From positions 18,838 through 82,837 of the forward strand of contig NZ_LAJC01000018.1 in assembly GCF_000981225.1 (NCBI RefSeq): a DNA stretch of 64,000 bases, read 5' to 3'. A model generated the notes under the pieces. It made no database searches. It had not been told where the DNA came from and saw only the letters and a list, made by a program, of their open reading frames with translations. Below are positions 20,940-29,688 of the stretch, piece after piece; within the stretch, counting starts at the first letter, position 1, and each line of letters begins with the position of its first letter. The position numbers were made by a program, and so were the translations under genes. The DNA is from Allosalinactinospora lopnorensis (GTDB lineage: Bacteria; Actinomycetota; Actinomycetes; Streptosporangiales; Streptosporangiaceae).

Positions 20940-22208
20940 CTAGAAGATCACGCCGCAGAAGGGACGGGTGGGGAGGCTGAGCGCGGTGTCCAATCGCTGC
21001 GCCGCTCCCGCTGTCTCCTCGGTGAGCGACCCGGCCGCGAGGTGGGAGGACAGCCGGGTGTCCCCCAGGTAGGCCGCTCCCAGATGGGAGACGTCCAGCC
21101 GGATGTCCGGCTCGGCGTCGGTCATGGTGCAGTGTGCGGAACCGGTGTCCGCCGCGAGCCGCCACCGGCCGGCGTTCCACGGGCAGTACGTGTCGGTCGC
21201 CTCGATCACCACGTCAACGGGTGCGGCGTAGGACCGCTGCTCCAGGGCGGCGGGCAGGTCCACGAGCCGGATCCAGAGCCCGTCGGTGAGCCGCGAGCGG
21301 GCCGGGTACTTGTCGCTGAGCAGGTGGAAGAGCGGGTCGTCCAGCGGGCGCAGCGCGGTGCTGACCGTGGAGACGAGGTCGCGCGTGAGGACGTGCTCCC
21401 AGAGCAGCGCGTGCGCCGCGGGGGTTGTGGCGTAGAGCTGGTCGACACGCAGCGGGCAGTCGGCCACGCCGTGGTCGTCCCACTGCTGCCTGATCCGGTA
21501 GAGCGCGTAGCCGCTCGGGCCGGTGCCGTCCTCAGCGAGTGCGCACTTCAGGGAACTGAACCCGGCGCGGTCCCGCTCCTCGCCGGAGAGGAGGAGGTCC
21601 CACCGCGCCTTGTCGCGGGCGAACTCGCCGACCAGGGTGGAGGCCGCGGCCTGGTGTACCAGCGACAGCTCGTCGCGGACCTCGCCGGGCGAGGCCAGCC
21701 TGAGCTGGAGTCCGGGGTCGCGCGGCAGGTCGGGACGCAGGGCGGCCTCGCCCCGCCGCAGCGTGATCATGGCCGAGGCGGAGGCGGAACCGTACCCGAA
21801 GCGTCCGTAGATGCCGCCCTCGCTGGCGAACAGCGCCGCGACCGCCTCGCCCCGCTCGCGGATGTCGGCGAGCTGGCGGCGCATCAGCGCGCTGAGGATC
21901 CCCCGGCGGCGATGGGTGGGCCAGACCCCCACGCCGGACACCCCGGCGACGGGGCGCTGCCCGCCGGGCAGCGTCATCGTGAAGGAGTGCGCCACCGCCG
22001 TGCCCACCATCTGCTCACCGTCGAACACCGCCAGGGTACGGTCGAGGTCGGTGATGGCGCGGTAGTGTTCCAGCCGCTCTACGGAGGCGTTATGGCTGTT
22101 CAGCGCCTCGGCGCATAACCGCGCGAAGGCGGCGAACCGGTCGTCGTCGATGGGGCCGGGGCTCCACGTAGCGGCGTCGTCGGTTCTGGCGGTGTGTGAT
22201 CGCGACAT
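20940..22208 (-). CDS. Eis-family GNAT N-acetyltransferase
   Basis: This 422-residue protein has the three-part Eis layout: an N-terminal GNAT domain, a second GNAT-like domain and a C-terminal SCP2-like domain. The acetyl-CoA loop appears as VGVWPTHRRRGILSALMRRQL (V/Rx3GxG/A-like), about residues 85-105. FASEGGIYGRFGYGSAS follows, a strong Eis-family signature. The chain ends in Phe, whose C-terminal carboxylate serves as catalytic base in Eis. Family members acetylate amines of aminoglycosides and other substrates; the native substrate here is unknown. ATG 22208 follows AAGGA at 5 bases. Confidence 0.9.
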   Translation of the reverse strand: MSRSHTARTDDAATWSPGPIDDDRFAAFARLCAEALNSHNASVERLEHYRAITDLDRTLAVFDGEQMVGTAVAHSFTMTLPGGQRPVAGVSGVGVWPTHRRRGILSALMRRQLADIRERGEAVAALFASEGGIYGRFGYGSASASAMITLRRGEAALRPDLPRDPGLQLRLASPGEVRDELSLVHQAAASTLVGEFARDKARWDLLLSGEERDRAGFSSLKCALAEDGTGPSGYALYRIRQQWDDHGVADCPLRVDQLYATTPAAHALLWEHVLTRDLVSTVSTALRPLDDPLFHLLSDKYPARSRLTDGLWIRLVDLPAALEQRSYAAPVDVVIEATDTYCPWNAGRWRLAADTGSAHCTMTDAEPDIRLDVSHLGAAYLGDTRLSSHLAAGSLTEETAGAAQRLDTALSLPTRPFCGVIF

Positions 22209-22572
22209 ACTTCCTTTGCCTATCACCGGCGGTACAGGGCGGCCAACGGATTTTCCGCTCGGCCGCGGGGCGCCGATCACGCCGGCGGAGAACAGTGGCA
22301 GTGGGGGAAGCGAGCAGTCACAGTTGCGAGCCGTCCGAAGCCCGGATTGACGGTCGACCGGGTCCGGGATTTTCCGGCGAATCACCGTCGGATTGCCTCC
22401 GGAGGCCTGACGCGGCGGCGCTTCTCTGCCCATACTGGACCATGCGTATTCCTGTGTGGTTTTTCGGGCACACGCTGGGCGGATATCGGTCTGTCTGCTA
22501 TCCGCCGCCGTGCTGGAAGCGATTCCGCAGCTGCGTGCCAGGTCCTCAGGTGGACGCTACAGTTCGGGCACG
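22209..22572. other. Divergent intergenic region, no gene seen
   Basis: These 364 bases separate the divergent Eis-type and phosphatase genes and must hold both promoters. Open frames extending into it lack any family match. A small partial palindrome, CCGGGATTTTCCGG, lies near 22363-22376. I cannot assign a specific promoter class. Confidence 0.45.
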
Positions 22573-23676
22573 ATGAACGCTTCAGTAACCCCCAAGCTCC
22601 TGCGCTGCGCTCGTTCGGCGAGCCAGCGCGTGCTCGCCGTACTCCGGCGCAACGTGCTGTTCCGGTACCGGATCGTGCTGATCACCCTGGTGGTGCTGGC
22701 CGTCGGTATCGGTGTCGGTGCTGTGTGGGGGCCGTCCGGCTGGTTCCCGCCCAGCGCGGTGATCCTCACCGTGCTGGCCGGCGGGCTGCTGCTGAAGCGC
22801 AAGAGCCTGGCGTTCCTCCTCGGTGTTGTCGCGGCCGTGCTGCTGTTCGTGACGTTCAAGCTGGACTTCGGGCAGGTGGGCCCGGGGCTGCTGGTGACCA
22901 TCGGCGTCACAGCGGTCCTGGCCTACCTGCTGTCGGGGGTCCGCGAACGGATCGGGGTTCAGGGACTCGGAGGCGAGCGGATGCTGCTCGACCTGCGCGA
23001 CCGCCTGCTCGCCCAGGGGCGCCTGCCGCGCCTGCCCGCCGGCTGGGGCGGTACGGCGATCCTCCGCCAGGCCGGCGGGTCGTCGTTCGGCGGTGACTTC
23101 GTCGTCTCGATGCGCCATGATGAGCGGCTCGACCTCGCCGTCGTGGACGTCTCCGGCAAGGGCGTGGACGCCGGAACCCGCGCTCTGATGCTCTCGGGCG
23201 CGTTCGGCGGACTCATCAGCGCGGTCCCCAGCAGCGAGTTCCTGTCGCACTGCAACGACTATTTGATGCGGACCTCCATGGGTGAGGGGTTCGTCACAGC
23301 GGTGCATCTCAGTATCGACCTGGAGAGCGGCGACTACATCATCGCCTCCGCAGGTCATCCGCCCGCCGTCCAGTTCGACAACGGCGCCGGCACCTGGAGC
23401 ACCGCCGATGCCAAAGGGGTCGTTCTCGGTGTCATCCCGGAGATGAGTTACACGCCCGTAAAGGGGAGGCTGCGCCCGGGCGACGCGATCATGCTCTATA
23501 CCGACGGCCTTATCGAGACACCGGGAGAGGACCTGGACGCGGGAGTGGACCGCCTCCTGGGAGCGGCCGAGCAGTTGGTCACCGAAGGCTTCGGCCCGGG
23601 GGCAGGCCCCCTTGTGGACGGCCTCAGCAGGGAAAAGAACGACGACTGCGCGCTGGTGGTCATCTGGCGCTCCTGA
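22573..23676 (+). CDS. Membrane-anchored PP2C/SpoIIE-type serine phosphatase
   Basis: This 367-residue protein has an N-terminal membrane part with four or five hydrophobic segments (about 30-120) followed by a cytoplasmic PPM/SpoIIE phosphatase domain. Metal-binding aspartates are visible in FGGDFVVS, VVDVSGKGVDAG, YTDGLIE and the terminal EKNDDCALVVI, so the catalytic set looks complete. Such proteins dephosphorylate anti-sigma-factor antagonists in actinomycete stress or development switches. No partner anti-sigma or antagonist gene is adjacent. ATG 22573 is chosen because the hydrophobic part begins shortly after. Confidence 0.9.
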   Translation: MNASVTPKLLRCARSASQRVLAVLRRNVLFRYRIVLITLVVLAVGIGVGAVWGPSGWFPPSAVILTVLAGGLLLKRKSLAFLLGVVAAVLLFVTFKLDFGQVGPGLLVTIGVTAVLAYLLSGVRERIGVQGLGGERMLLDLRDRLLAQGRLPRLPAGWGGTAILRQAGGSSFGGDFVVSMRHDERLDLAVVDVSGKGVDAGTRALMLSGAFGGLISAVPSSEFLSHCNDYLMRTSMGEGFVTAVHLSIDLESGDYIIASAGHPPAVQFDNGAGTWSTADAKGVVLGVIPEMSYTPVKGRLRPGDAIMLYTDGLIETPGEDLDAGVDRLLGAAEQLVTEGFGPGAGPLVDGLSREKNDDCALVVIWRS

Positions 23677-24003
23677 CTCCGCGTGCCTCTCCCCGCGCGG
23701 TGGAGACGCAGGGCGGCCAGATGTCCGCAGCAAGGGGCGGTGCCGGTAGGGTCGGGGTGCTCCCCGGGAAGAGGAGCGGCCCCGGAACACCGGCTGAGGT
23801 GGGCTCCGCTGTGCGATCACGGTGTTCACCACGGGATCCGACCCATGGCGTCGAGGCGCCGCCTGGACGACCGACACGCCCATCCGCCTGTGCCAACACG
23901 CGTGTTCGCGTGGAATCGGTGTGTTCTGGAGCTGTCGGATGAACTGACGATCCCCATTGGGCCCGCCCGGGGGTATACGGGACGCACGGAGGGGGTGCTC
24001 AGG
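23677..24003. other. Gap of 327 bases before mgtE, no gene seen
   Basis: The mgtE frame stays open through part of this gap, but the extra residues are not conserved. I looked for an M-box magnesium riboswitch or the ykoK-type fold ahead of mgtE and could not recognise one. There is no clear hairpin or repeat. Confidence 0.45.
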
Positions 24004-25347
24004 ATGGCCAACGACGAGCCCGTCGCGGAACTCACCCAGCTGGTCGAGGCGAACGACCTCACCGAGATCCGGCTGTGGCTGGCCGAGCATCCCCCTTATG
24101 AGATCGCGGACGAGTTGGAACGCATGGACAGCCGTCTCGCGATCGTCCCCTTCCGGCTCCTGGACAAGGACCGCGAACTGGAGGTCTTCGAGGAGCTCGA
24201 CCCGGTTCACCAGCAGGAGATCCTCCTCGGATTGCGCGACGTCGCCTTCCACGAGCTCCTGGAGGAGATGGACCCCGACGACCGGGCGCGGCTCATCGGA
24301 GAGGCGCCGGCCAAGATCGCCACCCGCGCGCTGGCCGGCCTGAGCCCTGCGGAACGGAAGATGACCGCGGCCCTGCTGGGCTACCCCGAGGAGTCGGTCG
24401 GCCGGTACATGACGCCGGAGACCATCATCCTGCACCGGGATCTCACCGTGGGGCGGGCTCTGGAGGTCGTCCGGGCGAAGGGCGCCGAGGCCGAGACCGT
24501 CTACACGCTGCCCGTGGTCGACGACGGCCGGCGGCTCGCCGGAACCGTGGAGCTGAGCGATCTCGTCATCAACGACGACGAGACGCTCCTGAAGGACATC
24601 GTCGATATCCTCGTCCCTCGGGTGCGGGCGACCGAGCCGGCCGAGGGGGCCGCGCGCCTCATGCAGGAGGCGAACCTGGTCGCGCTGCCGGTCGTGGACT
24701 CCGAGGAGCGTTTCGTCGGGCTGCTGACCTTCGACGACGCCCTGGAACTGATCGAGGCGGCCGACTCCGAGGACATCGCCCGTCAGTCGGCGGCCAGCCC
24801 GGTCGCCGGGCACTATGTCGCCGTGACGGTGACGAAGCTCGCGCGGGCGCGCGTGGTCTGGCTCCTGCTGCTCATCATCGCCTCTACCCTTACGGTGACC
24901 GTTCTGCAGGGGTTCGAGGGGACCTTGGAGCAGGTCACCGCGCTGGCGCTGTTCATCCCGATGCTCATGGGGACCGGCGGTAACGTCGGCTCCCAGTCGG
25001 CCACCGCGATCGTGCGCGCGCTCGCGGTGGGCGAGGTGCGGCTCCGGGACCTGCCGAAGGTCGCCTGGAAGGAGAGCCGGGTCGGACTCATGCTCGGGTG
25101 CATTCTGGCGACGATCGCGCTGACCGTCGGGTGGGCGGTGGTTCCGGGAGGGGTCGCGTTGGCGGTCGCGAGCTCTGTCATCGCGATCTGCACGTGGGCC
25201 GCGATCATCGGGAGCACGATGCCGCTGCTGGCCCGCCGCGTCGGCGTCGACCCCGCGGTGGTCTCGGCTCCCATGGTCACGACGCTGGTCGACGCGACGG
25301 GGCTGCTCATCTACTTCAGCACCGCCCGTGTCCTCCTCGGGATCTGA
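24004..25347 (+). CDS. mgtE: Magnesium transporter MgtE
   Basis: This 447-residue magnesium channel has the MgtE order: a cytoplasmic helical N domain (about 1-130) rich in Asp/Glu, two CBS domains (about 135-255, beginning VGRYMTPE) and five membrane helices from about 285. The pore signature is seen in FIPMLMGTGGNVGSQSATAIVRALA, followed by VSAPMVTTLVDATGLLIYF. The acidic N and CBS domains sense intracellular magnesium and close the pore. ATG 24004 follows a GGAGGGGG stretch at about 11 bases. It stands alone in its direction. Confidence 0.95.
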   Translation: MANDEPVAELTQLVEANDLTEIRLWLAEHPPYEIADELERMDSRLAIVPFRLLDKDRELEVFEELDPVHQQEILLGLRDVAFHELLEEMDPDDRARLIGEAPAKIATRALAGLSPAERKMTAALLGYPEESVGRYMTPETIILHRDLTVGRALEVVRAKGAEAETVYTLPVVDDGRRLAGTVELSDLVINDDETLLKDIVDILVPRVRATEPAEGAARLMQEANLVALPVVDSEERFVGLLTFDDALELIEAADSEDIARQSAASPVAGHYVAVTVTKLARARVVWLLLLIIASTLTVTVLQGFEGTLEQVTALALFIPMLMGTGGNVGSQSATAIVRALAVGEVRLRDLPKVAWKESRVGLMLGCILATIALTVGWAVVPGGVALAVASSVIAICTWAAIIGSTMPLLARRVGVDPAVVSAPMVTTLVDATGLLIYFSTARVLLGI

Positions 25348-25449
25348 TCGTCACTTCCACGTGTCTTATCTGGTATAACGCGCTGTTTTACGGGTATCGC
25401 TCCTCCTGCCCGCCACAGGTGGGACGTATCGCATTCGGAGGTGAGGTGC

Positions 25450-25662
25450 ATGTCCGGTCTCGGAGACGCCTTCAACAAAGTCAAAAGGACGGCCGAGAAG
25501 AACAGCGAGAAGATCGCTGAACAGGTCGAGAAAGTCGCGAAGACCGCGAAGCGGAAGACCGGCAGCGAACACGACGACAAGATCGACAAGGCCAGTGGGA
25601 CGGCGACCGAATACCTCCGCAAGCGGGCAGAGAAGGAGCGAACAGAGCGCGACGAGCAGTGA
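25450..25662 (+). CDS. MT0933/Rv0909-like antitoxin-type small protein
   Basis: This 70-residue, Lys/Glu-rich, cysteine-free helical protein fits the MT0933-like antitoxin family (Rv0909 type). The family pattern appears as DAFNKVKRTAEKNSEKIAEQVEKV followed by KRKTGSEHDDKIDKA. ATG 25450 is preceded by a perfect GGAGG at 8 bases. In mycobacteria the partner Rv0910 is an SRPBCC-domain toxin, but no such gene is adjacent here, so this copy is an orphan and its role as antitoxin is unproven. A strong terminator follows directly. Confidence 0.7.
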   Translation: MSGLGDAFNKVKRTAEKNSEKIAEQVEKVAKTAKRKTGSEHDDKIDKASGTATEYLRKRAEKERTERDEQ

Positions 25663-25678
25663 TCCGCTGCAGCGCGAG

Positions 25679-25705
25679 CGGCCCCGGGCCACGGGCCCGG
25701 GGCCG
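25679..25705 (+). terminator. Terminator after the antitoxin-like gene
   Basis: A perfect 12-bp G+C stem (arms 25679-25690 and 25694-25705) with a 3-base loop begins 16 bases after the stop codon and is followed by TCCTGTTT. Confidence 0.75.
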
Positions 25706-25775
25706 TCCTGTTTGGCGCCCGTGGCCTCCCGGGCTGCAGGCCTCCCGCGCCGGGCGGCGCGGCGCCAGGAAACTC

Positions 25776-25794
25776 TTAGGGTAACCTCACCTAT
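25776..25794 (+). promoter_or_regulatory. Candidate IdeR/DmdR iron box
   Basis: TTAGGGTAACCTCACCTAT matches the 19-bp actinobacterial iron-box consensus TTAGGTTAGGCTAACCTAA at 14 of 19 positions, including both outer half-site cores (TTAGG and ACCT). It lies about 130 bases upstream of the chosen start of the ferredoxin-like gene and just before an alternative ATG at 25822. Repression by an iron-loaded DtxR-family regulator is inferred. Confidence 0.62.
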
Positions 25795-25923
25795 TGCGGC
25801 GGTCGTCCGGCCGCGCCCGGAATGAGCTGGGACGAGACGGGACGGCAGGTGCCGGTCAGCGCGGATGCCGCACCGGTGCATCCACTCGGCAGGACCCGCG
25901 GGTATGAAGAGGAGCGGACCCAG

Positions 25924-26421
25924 GTGACGCCATCGGACAAGCCGTGCCGGCTCGTGGTGTGCCGTGGTTGCTGCTGCGGTACCCGCAAGAAGCGCCCCGG
26001 CGTCGACCACGAGGGGCAGCTGCGGCGGTTGAGCGAGGTGCACGACCACAAGGGGCGCGATATCCCCGTGCGTGTCAGCGAGTGCCTCGACATCTGCTTC
26101 CAGGCCAACGTCGTCGTCGTGCACCCCTCCTCGCAGGGGCGCGCCCGGGGCGGCCGCCCGGTGTGGTTCGGTGAGATGACCGAGGAGCGCCTCATCGAGG
26201 AGCTCGACGACTGGATCTTCGAGGGCGGGCCCGGCGTCGCCCCGATTCCGGAGTCCCTGGAAATCCACGTGACCTCCAAGGACGCCAAGAAACCGAAGAA
26301 GGCCAAGAAGGCCAAGAAGGAAAAGAAGGCGAAGAAATCCGCCGAGGCGCCCGCCGGGCCCCTCCCGGCGAAGCAGCGGCCCGCCAAGAAGGAACGCAAG
26401 AAGAAGAGCAAGAAGGCGTAG
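25924..26421 (+). CDS. Thioredoxin-like [2Fe-2S] ferredoxin-domain protein with Lys-rich tail
   Basis: This 165-residue protein has a thin, thioredoxin-fold [2Fe-2S] ferredoxin domain at about 8-115. Cluster ligands are probably two of the cysteines in CRGCCCG (13-18) and the pair Cys54/Cys58 in SECLDIC. Such proteins carry electrons or act as scaffolds; the partner is unknown. The last 45 residues are a highly basic tail of KKPKKAKK-type repeats, unusual for a soluble ferredoxin and suggestive of binding to nucleic acid or another acidic partner. GTG 25924 is preferred because GGAG precedes it by 9 bases; ATG 25822 would add 34 residues. A candidate iron box lies upstream, implying iron-dependent control. 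Confidence 0.83.
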   Translation: MTPSDKPCRLVVCRGCCCGTRKKRPGVDHEGQLRRLSEVHDHKGRDIPVRVSECLDICFQANVVVVHPSSQGRARGGRPVWFGEMTEERLIEELDDWIFEGGPGVAPIPESLEIHVTSKDAKKPKKAKKAKKEKKAKKSAEAPAGPLPAKQRPAKKERKKKSKKA

Positions 26422-26444
26422 GCGCGGGCTCCGCCGCCCCGGCG

Positions 26445-28334
26445 TCACCGGCTCGACGGGGTGCCCGGCCTCTCCTGCGAGGCGAACTGGGTGCGGTACA
26501 GCGCCGCGTAGAGGCCGCCCTGGGCCAGCAGCTCCTCGTGGGTTCCCCGCTCCAGGATCCGGCCGTCCTCCAGGACCAGGAGCAGATCGGCTTCGCGCAC
26601 CGTCGCCAGCCTGTGGGCGATCACGAGGGAGGTCCGCCCGGTCAGCGCGGTCCGCAGCGCCTCCTGAACGGCGGCCTCGGACTCCGAGTCCAGGTGCGCC
26701 GTGGCCTCGTCCAGCACGACGACGGACGGGGCCTTCAGCAGCAGCCGCGCGATCGCCAACCGCTGCTTCTCACCACCGGAAAGCCGGTACCCGCGGTCGC
26801 CCACCATCGTCTTCAGGCCATCGGGCAGGGTCTGCAGAAGCTGACCGAGCTGGGCGGCGCGCATCGCCTCGACCAGTTCCTCGTCGGTGGCGCCGGGCCG
26901 GGCGTAGCGGAGGTTCGCCCCGACGGTGTCGTGGAACAGCTGCGGGTCCTGGGTGACCACGCCGACGCTGCCGCGCAGCGACTGCGACCTGGCGTCGCGC
27001 AGGTCCAGCCCGCCGATCCGTACGCTCCCCTCCGTCGGGTCGTACAGCCGCGAGACCAGGTGGGTCAGGGTCGTCTTACCCGCGCCCGAGGGGCCCACCA
27101 GCGCCACCAGCCGCCCCGGCTCGGCGGTGAACGAGACCTCGCTCAGCACCTGGGTGTTCTCGATGGTCTCGGCGTGCGGCGTCAGCTCCAGTGAGGCCAG
27201 CGAGGATTCGTCGGCGCTGGGGTAGCGGAACGAGACGTGGTCGAACTCGACGGTCAACGGGCCGTCGGGCAGGTCCCTCGCGTCGGCCTTCTCCTCGACC
27301 ATCGGTGTGAGGTCCAGGACCTCGAAGACCCGGTCGAAGCTGACCAGTGCGGTCATGATCTCCACGTGCACGTTGGACAGCGCCGTGACCGGAGCGTAGA
27401 GGCGAGCCAGCAGCGTCGTCAGCGCCACGAGGGTTCCCAGCTCGAAAGCACCGCTGATCACCAGGTTGCCGCCCACGCCGTAGACCACGGCCGTGGCGAG
27501 GGCGGTGATCAGGCCGAGCAGGGTGAACAGCAGCCCGCCGAACACGGCTTGGACCACGCCTATGTTGCGCACCTGGGCCGCCTGCCGGGCGAACCCCTCG
27601 GACTCCTCCTCGGGCCTGCCGTACAGCTTCACCAGCATCGCGCCGCCGACGTTGAACCGCTCGGTCATCAGCGAGCTCATCTCGGCGTTCAGGTCCATGC
27701 CGTCGCGGGAGATCCTGGCGACCTTGCGGCCGATGAACTTGGCGGGCAGCACGAACAGGGGCACCAGCAGCAGCGCGATGAGAGTGATCTGCCACGAGAG
27801 CAGCAGCATCGTGGTCACCACCGCGAGGGTGCTGATCACGTTCGACACCACCGATTGCAGTACCGAGGTGATGGCGCGCTGGGCGCCTACGACATCGGTG
27901 TTCAGCCGGCTGATGAGCGAACCGGTTTGCGTGCGGGTGAAGAACGCCATAGGCATCCGCTGGACGTGGGCGAACACCTGGGTGCGCAGCAGGTAGATGA
28001 CGCCTTCGCCGATACGCGCCGACAGCCACCTGCCGGTCAGCCCCAGCGTGGCCTCCAGCAGCGCGAGCACGGCGACCGCGATCGCCAGCCAGACCACCAG
28101 GGTGCTGTCCTGCCGCGCGACGCCGTGGTCGATGATCGTCTTGAGCAGCAGCGGGTTGGCGACGACAATCGCCGAACCGACCGATGTCACCAGCACGAAC
28201 AGCAGAATGGACCGCCAGTGCGGCCTGGCGTACTCGCCGATCCTGCGCACGGTTCCCGGAGACAGGCTGGTGCTTTTGGCGCTGCCGTCGTTGACCAGGG
28301 ACCGGTAAATGGGTGGTCCGCCACCCGTCATCAT
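26445..28334 (-). CDS. ABC exporter, fused membrane and ATPase domains
   Basis: This 629-residue half-transporter works as a dimer. Six membrane helices span about 35-330, with the coupling segment FFTRTQTGSLISRLNTDV characteristic of type IV exporters. The ATPase domain from about 365 has Walker A GPSGAGKTT, Q-loop VVTQDPQLF, signature LSGGEKQR, Walker B VVVLDEATAHLD and switch His in IAHRLAT. An insert of about 20 residues (SADESSLASLELTPHAETIE) sits ahead of Walker A. The substrate is unknown, either a lipid or a drug. It may be transcribed after the nucleotidyltransferase gene, but 160 bases separate them. Confidence 0.93.
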   Translation of the reverse strand: MMTGGGPPIYRSLVNDGSAKSTSLSPGTVRRIGEYARPHWRSILLFVLVTSVGSAIVVANPLLLKTIIDHGVARQDSTLVVWLAIAVAVLALLEATLGLTGRWLSARIGEGVIYLLRTQVFAHVQRMPMAFFTRTQTGSLISRLNTDVVGAQRAITSVLQSVVSNVISTLAVVTTMLLLSWQITLIALLLVPLFVLPAKFIGRKVARISRDGMDLNAEMSSLMTERFNVGGAMLVKLYGRPEEESEGFARQAAQVRNIGVVQAVFGGLLFTLLGLITALATAVVYGVGGNLVISGAFELGTLVALTTLLARLYAPVTALSNVHVEIMTALVSFDRVFEVLDLTPMVEEKADARDLPDGPLTVEFDHVSFRYPSADESSLASLELTPHAETIENTQVLSEVSFTAEPGRLVALVGPSGAGKTTLTHLVSRLYDPTEGSVRIGGLDLRDARSQSLRGSVGVVTQDPQLFHDTVGANLRYARPGATDEELVEAMRAAQLGQLLQTLPDGLKTMVGDRGYRLSGGEKQRLAIARLLLKAPSVVVLDEATAHLDSESEAAVQEALRTALTGRTSLVIAHRLATVREADLLLVLEDGRILERGTHEELLAQGGLYAALYRTQFASQERPGTPSSR

Positions 28335-28500
28335 TGTGAACCCCGTATCGTCTCGCGCGTTCTCTCCGCGGATGCCGCGGCTGGGACAGCAACGTCAACA
28401 CGGACCGGCATTGGCTGCTTCCCACGATCCCCGGCGAAGGGCCCAGGGGAATTACGCCGGTCGCGGAACGGGCCGATCGGCGACGCCTCGCGGGCAGGTG

Positions 28501-28998
28501 CTACAGGGATGTCGTGAGTCTGCCAAGCGCGCTGGTGGTGGAGCGGCCGGGAGTCAGCGGCAGCTCCCACGTCTCGGCTCCCAGGGCCTCGGCTCCATGC
28601 CGCTTGGCCTCGGTGTAGGGATCACCGATGGTGAAGGCCAGGGCGGAGGGGGCCAGCGGGCGTAGCAGGTCGGCGTAGGCGTCCCAGCCCGTGACCTCCG
28701 GCGGCCCGGAGATGATGAACACGGCGTCGGTGCAGCGAAGGGCGCTGAGCACCTCGGCGCGTTCGTCGGCCGGGTTCACCGGCCGCTCCGGCCCCTTCCA
28801 GGCGCTGACGCGTTCGTCGTCCTCGACCCCGATCACGAGGGGGAGGCCGCGTTCGCGGATGCTGCGCAGGAAGCGCACGTGCCCTACGTGCAGTACGTCG
28901 AAGACCCCGGTGACAACGACGGGGGTCGATGCGGCGGAGGGCGCGGAGGACCACCGCAGCTCGAGTTCCCCCGCACGCGCCGACTCGGGACTCGTCAT
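28501..28998 (-). CDS. Cytidylyltransferase-like nucleotidyltransferase (RfaE domain II type)
   Basis: This 165-residue protein has a single nucleotidyltransferase Rossmann fold. The HxGH motif is complete in GVFDVLHVGHVRFL near residues 28-41. The second family motif (ISSSTxx/R-like) is replaced by PLTPGRSTTSALGRL at the C-terminus, which still has the Ser/Thr-rich nucleotide-binding pattern. It could transfer CMP or AMP to a sugar phosphate or another phosphorylated acceptor. No heptose or kinase gene lies nearby to settle this. ATG 28998 is preferred to the 16-residue longer frame start at 29046. Confidence 0.83.
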   Translation of the reverse strand: MTSPESARAGELELRWSSAPSAASTPVVVTGVFDVLHVGHVRFLRSIRERGLPLVIGVEDDERVSAWKGPERPVNPADERAEVLSALRCTDAVFIISGPPEVTGWDAYADLLRPLAPSALAFTIGDPYTEAKRHGAEALGAETWELPLTPGRSTTSALGRLTTSL

Positions 28999-29148
28999 CA
29001 GCTCCAACCTCGCAACCCAAGCGCACGATCGACCCTGGGCCGCCATGCCGGCGTGGCCCGCATCGATAACATACCCGCGCCAGGGACGTCCCTGGTATGG
29101 CCGGGTCCGGCAATGAGGCCTCTGCCGCGCAGCAGGGCGCCCGCTGGA

Positions 29149-29200
29149 ACGACCAAGGGCCAGGCGGTCGGGGTCGTCCGGTCACCTGGCCCTTTGTCGT
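29149..29200 (-). terminator. Terminator of tRNA-Gly
   Basis: Arms at 29149-29164 and 29185-29200 pair at 15 of 16 positions, including an A/T-containing base. The structure begins 4 bases after the 3' end of the minus-strand tRNA-Gly gene. Confidence 0.7.
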
Positions 29201-29204
29201 GCGG

Positions 29205-29275
29205 AGCGGGCGACGGGAATCGAACCCGCATGGCCAGCTTGGAAGGCTGGAGTTCTACCATTGAACTACGCCCGC
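29205..29275 (-). tRNA. tRNA-Gly (anticodon TCC)
   Basis: On the minus strand, a 7-bp acceptor stem (GCGGGCG with CGCCCGC) and discriminator T enclose a D arm with TAGTTCAATGGTAGA. The anticodon stem CCAGC/GCTGG has loop CTTCCAA, so the anticodon is TCC. The T arm GCGGGTTCGAATTCCCGT is standard. Length is 71 bases without encoded CCA. Confidence 0.96.
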
Positions 29276-29387
29276 GTGGCATCAGCCCGCCTGAGTTTCC
29301 TCTAGACTCGTTGAGCCGACGGGGACAAGACTACAGTCTCCACAGCGCTGGTTGTGCCACCTCCCGGTGGTGCCCGCGCGAGGTCCA

Positions 29388-29462
29388 CGGGGAGTAGCGC
29401 AGCTTGGTTAGCGCGCATGCTTTGGGAGCATGAGGCCGCGGGTTCGAATCCCGCCTCCCCGA
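29388..29462 (+). tRNA. tRNA-Pro (anticodon TGG)
   Basis: Acceptor arms CGGGGAG and CTCCCCG with discriminator A enclose a normal D arm (GCGCAGCTTGGTTAGCGC). The anticodon stem CATGC/GCATG has loop TTTGGGA, giving anticodon TGG, and a GCGGGTTCGAATCCCGC T arm follows. CCA is not encoded. It is divergent from tRNA-Gly and lies ahead of tig. Confidence 0.96.
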
Positions 29463-29688
29463 CGATGACGTTCGTGGTCCGCGGACGTGCGGCGTCAACG
29501 GGCCGTGAGCAGCCGCGTATCTGCCGTAGACTCGGCACGATCAGCAGAAAACTGCGAGATCAGATCCAGTGCTTTCGTCAGAGCCCGGCGCCACGGTCCG
29601 TGCCCGCCGGTGCTTGCCGTATACCGGGGCCGGGCAGTGTGCCGCGGATCGTCCCGGAAAACAGCCGGAAATCTAGGAGTACCGCCCC

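Noticed and set aside
23677..24003. Magnesium riboswitch ahead of mgtE
   Set aside because: No recognisable M-box core or paired helices could be drawn with confidence.
27237..28517. Long open frame of 426 codons antisense to the ABC exporter gene
   Set aside because: It is rich in His, Gln and Arg with no domain, and mirrors the third-position G+C bias of the true gene on the other strand.
29388..29462. tRNA-Pro as an integration site for a mobile element
   Set aside because: I found no duplicated tRNA 3' end and no integrase gene within the window.
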